Source of the DNA: Lathyrus oleraceus | Taxonomy: Eukaryota > Streptophyta > Magnoliopsida > Fabales > Fabaceae | Direction of reading: 5' to 3' | Assembly: GCF_024323335.1 (NCBI RefSeq) | Contig: NC_066581.1 | Span: 298,366,536-298,430,535, forward strand | Length of the DNA stretch: 64,000 bases | Part shown: piece by piece, positions 1 through 9,037 of the stretch | Numbering within the stretch: the first letter of the stretch is position 1 | Layout: the number at the start of each line of letters is the position of its first letter | Notes under the pieces: generated by a model | Told to the model about the DNA's origin: nothing | Database searches by the model: none | Seen by the model: only the letters and a program-made list of their open reading frames with translations | Position numbers and translations under genes: made by a program

Positions 1-826
1 CAATTGGGGAAGAAATGATCATCAACACATGAGTAACAAAAGTATATTATCCACTACCAGTTAATGGGTAAGGAGATAACAAAATTTGTCAGAGGGGACA
101 TCCGTTACCAGTTAGGGTAAACATATCAAGGATGAACCAGGAGGTGTATTCATTACACATTGCTGGGTAAGAATAAATTGCTGGGGAAAATGCCAAATAT
201 GGTTTACAACTACCAGTTACTGGGCAGAAGACCAAAGAGAGAGAAAATCCATCACCGGTTAAAGTGAACATATCAAGGATAGACTCGAAGGGAAGAATAT
301 CTGTCATCGGTTAAGATGAACATATCAAGGATAGACTGCCGGAAAAAGTAGGAATTACATCTATCAGTTACTGGATAGAAAACCAAAAAGAGAATATCCA
401 TCACCGGTTAGGATGAACATATCAAGGATAGATTCTTAGGGGAGAAATAAGAATTATATCTATCAGTTACTGGAAAGAAAACCAAAAAAAGAATACCCAT
501 CACCAGTTAAAGTGAACATATCAAGGATAGACTCCACCAGGGGAAGGAGGGTTTACAACTATTGGTTACTGGGCAGAAGATCGCAAAAAGGAGAAAACCT
601 GTCATCAGTTAGGATGAACATATCAAGGATTAACCCTCTGGGGAAAAGAAATAGGGATTACAACTACCTTTTTACTGGGTAGAATACTAAAACGAGAATA
701 TCCGTCATCGGTTAGGATGAACATATCAAGGATAGACTCCAAGCAGGGGAAGAAATATCTATCATCGGTTAGGATGAACATATCAAGGATAGACTTCCTA
801 GGGAAACGTGAAAACAAATCCGCTGG
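1..826 (-). mobile_element. Left half of an inverted Ogre-like 3' untranslated region
   Basis: There is no coding potential here. Read on the minus strand it has the same texture as the 3' region of element A at 49253-53162: short hairpins such as CTACC...GGTAG at 664-682 and CTATC...GATAG at 361-378, mixed with CCCC-rich motifs. It continues across the inserted Ogre into 58605-60098: the left flank ends in CCGCTGG, the right flank starts GGGGAG, and together they resemble one CCCCAGCGG repeat unit on the minus strand (compare 51354-51364). It is best read as the target site into which element A inserted. The element's own LTR would lie left of the window. Confidence 0.7.
118..790 (-). repeat. 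Eight copies of a GAACATATCAAGGAT-containing repeat
   Basis: GAACATATCAAGGAT (first copy with one change) recurs near 118, 266, 318, 414, 513, 615, 719 and 775, spaced roughly 60-150 bp with many intervals near 100. Each copy is preceded by a variant of CACCGGTTAGGAT. On the minus strand the motif reads ATCCTTGATATGTTC. This fits the hypervariable tandem repeats known from Ogre 3' regions. Confidence 0.8.
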
Positions 827-1979
827 TGTAAGACCCCAATTTTGTCCCTAAGATCCCTCATGGCATCATATCATACCATATCATTGCCTCAAGGATCTTT
901 GAACACCTTTGCTTCCCTCCTAGTGAGTGGGTTATCTTGTGAGTGTGGTTCTTGATCACCAAGCATGTATTGCATTTGTATATCATTGCTTTCCATCTAT
1001 CTATTAACCAAAGGTACAAAAATATTGTCATCTAACCATGTTACTTGCAGATGAAGCTAACTAGGTTAAATCAGTCAAACCAGTCATTGAGCAATAGATG
1101 GTGGCCATTCTTGAAGAATTTGGACACCATGATCATTCATCAAGAGTTCATATGAGTTATGACATCATTTTGAATCAAGATATCAAGTGGTAGGGGCTTG
1201 GAATTCATCAGAACATGGTTCAGTCAGCCAAAACCCTAGCAAAGTCAACAGAAGTCAACTGTGGTCAACTGTGCATTTAATCAGTGATTTGATGGTGGGA
1301 ATTGGTTTGAGAGGTCTCATTCATGTCCATATAAGCCTCATATAACATGTCAAACATCCACAGTGAAGAATTTGAAGTCAGACAAGAAATTTCCCAAAAT
1401 AGAAAGTTGACCTGTAATTGGAATTTGCCAAAAATGGAAAGTTCTTCTCCTCAAAATTACATCATCATACAAGCTTCAAATGAATTTTTTTCCAACATGA
1501 AAGTTGAAGATCTTATTCTCCCATTTCCAAAAAGTCCAAGAACACTCATTTCTCATGTGTGGTTGGCAAGTTATGATCAAATCATTCTCAAAAATTTTTG
1601 AACTTCAAAGTGGCATATCTTCCAAACCATTTGGCCAAATTGAGTGAGGTTTTTTGCTACAAGTCATATTTGATGTGCTCTATCCAAATCCTTCATCACA
1701 ATTCACCAAAAATCAACCAATCAAAATGGCCTTTTTCAAGTGGCTTGAATTTAAAAAGAGGAGGTGAAAAAGTGACTTTGCAAATTAACCATTTCCAACA
1801 TATTTTACCAATTGAAAATGTTCAGAAATCATGTTTTGGATGTGCTTAGGCCCAATTTTCGCACTGTAGATCCATGAACATGCAACTTAAGTGGAATTTC
1901 ATTAATTGGCCAAAACACTCCATTAACCAAATTGTGATTATCATTTCCACTAACCAAGCTTATGCAACATTAAACAGGG

Positions 1980-1987
1980 TATATATT
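1980..1987 (+). promoter_or_regulatory. Probable TATA box of Ogre A 5' LTR
   Basis: TATATATT lies about 1.15 kb into the LTR, similar to the TATAAAG of element C, which lies 1.24 kb into its LTR. A start site about 30 nt downstream would define the U3/R boundary. The same motif is at 54315-54322 in the 3' LTR. Confidence 0.5.
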
Positions 1988-2350
1988 TGACATTTCTGAC
2001 TGCAAAAGCCCTAGCCACACTTTGCAAAACAAATCAAAAATTCATTTGCTCTCAAAACACTCATTTCTTCATTTGAACTTTTTGCTGAAAATCTTCAAAG
2101 AGCTCGAGCTTGAGTTGATTGTTTCATCATATGCCATCCTTTTGGAAGCTTTAGCAAGTGTTATTTCTTAGCTGTACAGCAAGAATCCATTACTGTTCTA
2201 TTGAAGCATTTCCATGGCAGCTCGAATTTGGAGCTAGAATCAAGACAACTGAACTTTCAAAACTCATTCATTCATCATCTGGAGCATTAAGAAGCATCTG
2301 TTTCGTGCATACACAGTCAAACAACCTCTATTTCATCACTGTGCTTCAAG

Positions 2351-2360
2351 CTAGGTAAAA
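2351..2360 (+). promoter_or_regulatory. Candidate 5' splice site in LTR leader
   Basis: CTAG/GTAAAA lies about 375 nt downstream of the TATA box. The element C LTR has CAAG/GTGATT at the equivalent place (28190), about 390 nt after its TATA, and both are followed within a few bases by TCGAATC. The conserved placement suggests a leader intron donor. No transcript evidence is available here. Confidence 0.4.
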
Positions 2361-3921
2361 TCTCGAATCACACCATTCTCAAAATCATGCTATGCTTTAG
2401 AAAGATCTTGCCATGCTGATTATTTTGAACTTTGAATCGTGAAAAATGGTTGTGTATTGAGGGAGAAACATGGATTTAAAGTTTAACATTCAAATATGTT
2501 TGTGCTTAGTTCTTCTTGGTTAGCTTGAAATAATGAAAATCAAGGTTGGATTTGTGATGTACATGTTTAGCTGATTCGAATGGTATGCTCATTTTCCAAT
2601 TCTGAGAAAAAAGTTCATCACGATTGATGATGATGATGAACAGTAAACACGAACCCTAATTTGAAAACCCAGAATTTGTTTTGCTTGCTGGAACCCGTGT
2701 TTTGCATGTTATCACTGTTGCATTGCCATGTAGCGAATGGCAGCGTGCCACACATTCTAATTGGAACGCAGCGTTCCATTTAATGGACGCTATATTACAA
2801 GTTTGCCACTGCCGTGTTATAATTCCATTAAATCATTTTTTTTTAATTTTTATTTCATTTTGTATGGCTGACTTCAAAAATTCATAAGTCACTCATTTTT
2901 AATCCAAATTTGATGGGATTTTTTGTGAAATGCTCCTCATGACCTCTAGTTTTTTATGATGATTTTTCCAGATTTTTTGCATGTGTGGATTTTAAAATGT
3001 GCTAGGGTTTGTTCATGTTGTCCATTTTGTGTATGCGTTGCCAAATTGCTTGTGAAATGATGATACTTTATCCAATGCCCCTGAAATGTTTTGTGCTTAA
3101 ACTAGACATGTTCATGGTGATTTTGGTGTAGAGTTTGTGATTTTATCCTTGCTGGTTGTGGAGATATGATTTTTTGAATAGGGGTGTGACAATTTGTGTC
3201 ACACCATTCATGCCCAACTTCATGATTTTAATTACCATGTTTATTGAACTCAAAATGGTCTGGATTTTTGCATGAACATACTTATGGATGTTGAGAATAC
3301 ATGTGAATTTTTCTGGAATTATTGATGGCATTTCCTATTTGATTGGAATTTTCTCCCCTGTTTGGTCATTTGTTGACTTTTTGTGACACATGTTTTTATT
3401 TGATTTGTGAAATTCTAATGCTTAATTGGATGGACATGAAATTTGACATGTGAATTGTAGACATCTTAAAGTTTGTCATGGTTTTAGTCCCATTCATTTA
3501 TCATGTGTTGTCACTATTTTATGATTAATTGAAGTTGGTGCATGTTTTGATGCTTTGTATGAGTATGCTTGAACTTGCTTTGACTTTCTGATTTTCATTG
3601 ACCTACTTCCTTTGACCCAAATGAGCTGAAATTTGGTATGATTATCATGTTATGGATGATGTTTGATCATGATTTATTTGAGGATTTATTGAAATGTTTG
3701 TGATTGGATTTGACTTGAATCATTCTGTTGACTTCTTTGAGGTTCTATATGACATGCCTTGACCTAATTTGTTTGTGAAACGATAATGATGAATGATATG
3801 AATGTGAAACCACTTGGGTTTGTTTCTTGATGTTTGAACTTGATTTTGGATATCTTTCACTTGCTGTTTTGGATTTTTTATCTCCTTTTGACCCTAGGCT
3901 TGTCCTAGTGGTCTTGTCACT

Positions 3922-4160
3922 CATGTTTAAGCTTGGTTTTTCAGGTTAAGCAACAAATGCTTTAAAGAGATCAATACAAGTTGAATAAGTTTGATTGTTT
4001 ATTATGAACTAACTTGTTTGTTTTGTAGGTTGCCTAGCTCACTTGTTATGAGCTTGTTGCTTTGCACATATGCTTGACTGTATTGTCTGTTGGCTTATGC
4101 TGTTTTGTTTTAACTTTGTGTCTGGTATACTAATTGTGCTTGACTGATTTCAGGTACTTT
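3922..4160 (+). promoter_or_regulatory. Series of 3' splice-site-like motifs in LTR
   Basis: Three pyrimidine-rich YAG/GT sites end at 3944 (TTTTTCAG/GTTAAG), 4028 (TTTTGTAG/GTTGCC) and 4153 (GATTTCAG/GTACTT). Plant-like branch points precede the second (CTAAC at 4009) and the third (CTAAT at 4130). All three recur at matching spacing in the element C LTR (29805, 29897, 30023). Each acceptor abuts GT, as in recursive splice sites; that reading is an inference. Confidence 0.4.
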
Positions 4161-4237
4161 AGTTGCTATTAGTTCCTTGTGAACTTTGCTTTGCTTTGCT
4201 TGATAAGCAATTTGCATTGAGGTATAATTTCCTTACT

Positions 4238-4338
4238 CCATGTAGTCTGGAAGACCTGGCCTGTTGCTTGGCCAGGCAACTGTCTGAAGTCCTCCTTAAG
4301 AGGCGATGTTTGTGCTTGTTTACTTTTGTCCCAAGCAG
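4238..4338 (+). other. Conserved structured block in LTR R/U5
   Basis: About 100 nt are shared at roughly 92% with element C (30109-30207), while surrounding LTR sequence is far more diverged. It contains a 7-bp hairpin at 4255-4276 (CCTGGCC/GGCCAGG, 8-nt loop). In element C the loop-closing C-G pair is T-A, a compensatory change. A short CCTC/GAGG stem follows. Possible roles are RNA packaging, dimerisation or splicing control; the sequence does not say which. Confidence 0.5.
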
Positions 4339-4847
4339 GAAAAGTCCTTTAAATAAGGCAATTGGTAGACAAAAGAGATATGTAACCTATCTCCTACTAC
4401 TCTGTGAGTCACTCACCTTGCTCACACCACATGTGTTGATGCATAGTGAGTAAAAACCCAAGATCTATCGAGTCAATAACTTGTGGAGAGAGTTCCTACT
4501 TTCTGAACTCCCGCACCTTCTGATATTCAAAGCTCTCCCTGACCAGGGATAAGAGCATGAGGCACACCCCTCATATCCTTTCATCTGCTTCACCTTGGCT
4601 CTCAATGTCAAGGTTAAGAGCACCATTAACCCTATTCCAGTTGGCTTTAATGCCTAACCCTTTTGTATGAGCCTTATTGCTTGGTTATAGTGTGTGCTGA
4701 ATGACTTCATTTGATTGATTGCTTATTTCATATGCATATGTCTGCTTGCATGCTTTGTGCATTTATCATCATTAATTGCTCATTAGTGCATGATCATTTC
4801 ATTTGTCTTTGTGACATATCCTTGTTGTTTGCCCATTGAGGACAATT

Positions 4848-5222
4848 GTAAGACCATTCATTGGCCATTGTTCCTATGATATGGAAGTGAGTATAAGACC
4901 ATTTCATTGGCCACTCATCTTCTCTTTGCTTGATGCATTGGTTTGATTTATGTGAGGATGCAATTGTAAGTCCATGTAATTTGGCACTTGTTTTCCTATG
5001 ATCATATGTTGGAGGTTAGAGTAAGCCCAGATAGATTGGCATCTGACATCCAAGTGTTTGCTTTGTTGTTGGAGATTGGTATAAGCCCAGATAGATTGGC
5101 ATCCGGTATCCACTTTTTATTTCTTTGTTGAGGAGATTGGTATAAGTCCATAGAGTGGCCTCTGATATCCAGTTTTATTTTAGGAGATTGGTATAAGTCC
5201 AGTAATTGGCATCCGGTATCCG
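4848..5222 (+). repeat. Seven-unit TAAGTCCA...ATTGGC array in U5
   Basis: Seven diverged units share TAAG(T/C/A)CCA followed by ATTGGC and, in the later units, a CCGGTATCC-type tail. They start near 4848, 4891, 4965, 5022, 5080, 5142 and 5190. Two related units with GTAAGTCCAGTGATTGGC sit in the element C LTR at 30910-31033, so the motif predates the split of the two families. Confidence 0.7.
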
Positions 5223-5876
5223 CTTTAATTGACTTTCCTCTTTTGCTTTGCTTGTTTGTTATTGCTCATTGCCTATTCCAAAGGACACACTTGAGTCATC
5301 TTCTATATGATTTCAAGAGGTGAACCTTCTAAGAAGTTTTACACTCCATCTTCATCCATTCATCCATTTTGTCCTAAACCTTTTCACACATTGCTTTCAA
5401 AACTTGAGATAAATATTGTGCAAACATCTTCATGCTTTTAAATTAAAAACCTGGACCCCAAGTCCTTGACTTTTTCAAACTCCATTTCATAATACTTCTT
5501 TTGAATCAATCTTAATCATACTTTGACCCTCCTTTTGTGAATAATCATAATCAATTAACTTCACCCATTCAATTGTTTTGTGGCTTTGTCCATTCTTGTT
5601 AAGTTTTCATACATTAGCCATAGGTTTGATTTATCCTAGTTGGTTGATGTTAACCTCACCTATTTGTCCTTAGTTGATTGAATTGTAAGTCTTCCTTGCT
5701 TATTATAGGGTTAACCCCTCACTAGCAAGTTGAAGCTTTTCTCACATGGTGGACTCGTTGTTTGTATAAGGTTAAGTTTTCTCCCGTGGATAACGTAAGA
5801 CCTTAGGGCTTGTGTTTAAAATTGAATCCACTAACTTTTGGAAATCTTTTAGCCGAACTACGACGTTTTGATCCTT

Positions 5877-5901
5877 ACCTTTGTTGGAAGGTACGTAGGC
5901 A
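5877..5901 (+). other. U5 hairpin followed by ACGTAGGCA
   Basis: ACCTT/AAGGT forms a 5-bp stem with a 6-nt loop, immediately followed by ACGTAGGCA. Element C has two hairpins (30808 and 31087) with different stem sequence but the same downstream TA(T/C)GTAGGCA, which suggests a conserved RNA structure. Confidence 0.45.
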
Positions 5902-6269
5902 ACGGGTTCATCCGTTCGAACACAAAAATAATTAAATTGTATATTCTTTTCTCATCATCCCAATCATGTTTGCACAATAAATATTTCATAACAAATAACA
6001 ATTTTATACAACAAGTGTGAAAAGGGCTCCCTAGGAGTACCTAGGACGTGATGGGTGCCTAACACCTTCCCATTGCGTAATTTACCCCTTACCCAGACTC
6101 TTTGATCTTTTGATTAGTTTTCTACGCGTAAAACTTCTTAGGCTTTTGTTCGCTTTTTAGCCAGTCCTTTGGATAAATAAAAGTGCGGTGGCGACTCGAA
6201 TTCATTGTATGCTTTGCTTTTGATTTAATCAATAAATCATATAGCGACGAATACACCGCTACAGAAAAG

Positions 6270-6287
6270 TGGCGACTCTGCTGGGGA
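6270..6287 (+). other. Primer binding site, tRNA-Arg type
   Basis: TGGCGACTCTGCTGGGGA lies 6 nt after the LTR end. It is the tRNA-Arg-type PBS typical of Ogre elements. Element C has the identical 18 nt at 31442-31459. Confidence 0.9.
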
Positions 6288-7286
6288 TGCATCGATCCTT
6301 GGTTGTATTGCCTACTTTTCACCCTTGTTGTGTGATATATTATTATTTGTTATTTGACATATTTTTGTACGATTTGGGATAACTGTATTGATTGTAATGT
6401 TTGAATTGCTTGATATACAATTGCTGTTTGCTTTGGTGATCTGTGAGATGAGTTCTATACCCGAACTCGAGTGCACTCTAGGATAGGAGAATGGCATAGT
6501 CTTGTTGACTGGTGTGGAGTATTCCTTAGCCAGTTGACTTGCGAGTCCATTCACTTGGTGGAGGTCATGTTGGATTAATAATGTCACACAAGTTATTTGT
6601 GGTTAGGCATTATTCTTTCAATCATGTGCCGCAGAAGCCAAGGACCGTAGTTTACCAAACCCATCTTGGCCTATTTTTTAGGAAGTAGTGCGGAGGTCGT
6701 TCAGATGTAAGTTCTGATGCGATTGTTACGCGATACTACACTCATAAGAGTTTCTCTTGAGAATATTTTTGGAATACGAGTATTCGTTCCTCCGATAATA
6801 TTCGAAAGATGGAACGATGATTATGGGAACCTCTGGTAGAACATGTCTGGCAGGTTTAAACCCTAGTACACTCCCTTTAAGTGGTTCTTAACCGAGACTC
6901 CATGCTCGTGACTCTCAACAAACCCGTGATTCGTGGTTGAGTCGTTCAGACAACCTTAATATCAATGGAACCTGGGCGTTGATCAGGTGTAAAACCTAAA
7001 TCCCCCAAAACGGATGGTTGATATTAAGGATGTTCGAGCCGGTTCATGTACCGTTAATATCAATGGAACTTGGGTGTCGATAAGGTGAAAACCTAAATCC
7101 ACCAAAATGGATGATTGATATTAGGGATACAATGAGCTTTCCCATGACCTTTGTTTGGTGTGACTTGTTTGATCCTTGAGTGTGATTGTTGCATTCATGC
7201 ATTCATGCATTCATCTGCACTTCATGTCATCAGAAAGAGAAAATTTTCAAGGAACCTAAAAGGGTTTATTTGCAAAATTTTCAGAC
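6288..7286 (+). other. 5' leader of Ogre A with tandem long hairpins
   Basis: This 1 kb stretch has no credible ORF. It holds two tandem hairpin domains, 6954-7029 (12-bp perfect stem CCTTAATATCAA/TTGATATTAAGG) and 7055-7123 (9-bp stem), each enclosing smaller stems. Element B has one such domain at 60777-60851. Just before ORF1 are TGCATTCATGCATT repeats (7191-7215) and an acceptor-like TTTTCAG ending at 7284, 2 nt before the ATG. Confidence 0.65.
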
Positions 7287-8735
7287 ATGGAAAGACCAAA
7301 AAGGCATACGAAGAAGTACAGCTTTAAACAGCCCGATGTAAAAGAGTTAAGGAATCTGACATCTTATGTATTAGATCCCTTGGGTTTCAAAGCTCGCTAT
7401 GGGAAGCTTCTACCTCTGCTGACTACTCAGGTTGATGAAGGGCTGATGAGTACTCTGGCTCAGTTTTATGATCCGTTGTATCATTGCTTCTCATTTCCGG
7501 ACTTCCAGCTGTTGCCAACCTTGGAGGAGTATTCTCATCTCATTGGGATTCCGATTCTGGATCAAGTGCCGTTCAGTGGCCTAGAGAGTATTCCGACTGC
7601 TCGAGAGATTGCCAGCTTGTTACACATAGATGAAGATTTGATTAGGGCTAATCTGACTACCAAAGGCGGAATTCAGGGTTTTCCTTCCGAGTTCCTCATT
7701 GCCCAAGCTACCTTTTATGGGAAGACCATGGGTGAGGATGCCTTTGAGGCTTTGTTTGTGCTGCTCATCTATGGATTGGTGTTGTTTCCCAACTTCGACA
7801 AGTTCGTGGACATGAACGCCATTAGGATCTTCTCAGTTCTTAATCCCGTTCCGACTTTGTTGGGCGATGCCTATGTCTCTTTGCATCTGAGGAATGCAAA
7901 GGATGGAGGAGTTATTGTCTGCTGTCTACCCCTGCTGTACAAGTGGTTTATTTCGCACTTGCCGCAGACAGTTGCTTTCAAGGAGAACAAGGGATGTCTA
8001 CAGTGGTCTCAGAGACTTATGTCTCTCACCAATGATGATATCACTTGGTATGATCGTGTGTATGATACCGTCCAGATCATTGACTATTGTGGTGAATTCC
8101 CTAATGTGCCTCTTCTTGGCACATGTGGTGGGATCAGCTACAATCCTATTCTCGCACGACGTCAGCTTGGGTTCCCCCTAAAGGATAAACCTCATAACAT
8201 TCTGTTAGAAGGTGTGTTCTTTCAGGAGGGTAAAGATCCCCAAGGCCTGAAAGCCAGATTTGTCCGTGCTTGGCGCAGTATTCACAAGAAGAGTAGGAAC
8301 GAGTTGGGTCCAAAGAACTGCATTGCTTTGGAGCCATACACCTCTTGGGTCAGACAAAGAGCTGCCGCGTACTTGATGCCATATGATCACCCGAGACCTA
8401 CACCGTTGGATGTGGCTGGGCCTTCAACCCTCCCTACCCAACGTGTAGAGGAGTTGAGAGAAGAAGACCTTTCACGTGTTTGGATCCGTGAAAGAGAAGA
8501 ATTGCTTTAGCATCTTAAGGAGAAGGACGCTATGATTGAGTTCCTCGAGCATCGAGTGATCGACGACCCGAACGACACTTGGACCTCTCTGCTTCCTCAG
8601 TCTTCCAAATTCTGGAAGAGGAGGTATGATCGACTTGCAAAGGAGAAAGCAGACATGGAAGCGGCCTATGAGAGAGAGATCAAGAAGTTGTGTACTTCTC
8701 GTCTTCCAGCATCCCGAGCTTCTAGGGATCCATAG
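7287..8735 (+). pseudogene. Ogre ORF1 of element A, truncated by a stop
   Basis: This is the extra ORF that Ogre elements carry between PBS and gag; its function is unknown. The ATG at 7287 was chosen because it follows a TTTTCAG acceptor-like site by 2 nt and matches the start of the element B copy (61012). The protein aligns end to end with B and less closely with element C (32491). Shared features are a QFYDP segment, YG(L/I)(V/I)LFPN, P(V/I)PTL(L/I)GD and FPNVPL(L/I)G. It resembles plant proteins of the DUF7745 / plant-mobile-domain-like kind (family recalled, not searched). A TAG at 8508-8510 replaces the CAG seen in B (62233-62235). It removes about 75 C-terminal residues that look like a charged coiled coil; the frame then stays open to 8735. 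Confidence 0.85.
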
Positions 8736-9037
8736 GATGTTTATTTCCCTTTTCTCTTTGTAATGATAAAAAAAAATGTTGTACTTCTTTGTCTTGATAT
8801 ATTGAATGAAATATTTTCCATGAGAAATTAAAATGCTTTAACTATTCAAAATATTGCAAATAATACCCTAAGGGTTCCTTGAAAATAAACAAAGCATCTA
8901 CACAAGCATTTCATGCATCATTTTTGCATAAGCAGGTACCCTTTGTTTCTGGTCTTCTTGTCCTAACCCTGTTCTTCATTTATTTTGAAGACAAGCTGAC
9001 TCACCGGTATTATACTCGAGTCAATTCTGCAAGAGTC
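8736..9037 (+). other. ORF1-gag spacer with acceptor-like site
   Basis: An A/T-rich spacer contains TTTCATGCAT and a CATAAGCAG/GT acceptor-like site ending at 8935. Element B has CATAAGCAG/GT at 62668 and element C TTTTGCAG/GT at 34612. From the acceptor to the gag ATG the gag frame is open and partly conserved with B (FEDKLTHRYYTR), so gag may begin upstream on a spliced transcript. Confidence 0.45.

Larger units (their letters stand above)
827..6263 (+). repeat. 5' LTR of Ogre element A
   Basis: It begins TGTAAGACCCC and ends GCTACA, directly before the PBS. It matches 53163-58604 with roughly 45-50 scattered differences by eye. Predicted parts are U3 to about 2010, with a TATA box at 1980, and R/U5 with a splice-donor-like site at 2354, acceptor-like sites at 3944, 4028 and 4153, a conserved structured block at 4238-4338, a repeat array at 4848-5222 and a U5 hairpin at 5877. 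Short ORFs inside it show no recognisable protein and are not treated as genes. Confidence 0.93.

Noticed and set aside
1..826. Possible CRISPR array because of regularly repeated GAACATATCAAGGAT
   Set aside because: Spacing is irregular, intervening sequence is itself repetitive, and the context is a plant retrotransposon 3' region.
4163..4453. 96-codon ORF in the Ogre A LTR, repeated at 56504
   Set aside because: It covers the conserved structured block; conservation there tracks RNA pairing, not codons, and element C has no matching frame.
5900..5930. tRNA-like GGTTCATCCGTTCGAAC near the LTR end
   Set aside because: It resembles a T-arm, but no acceptor, D or anticodon stems can be found around it.
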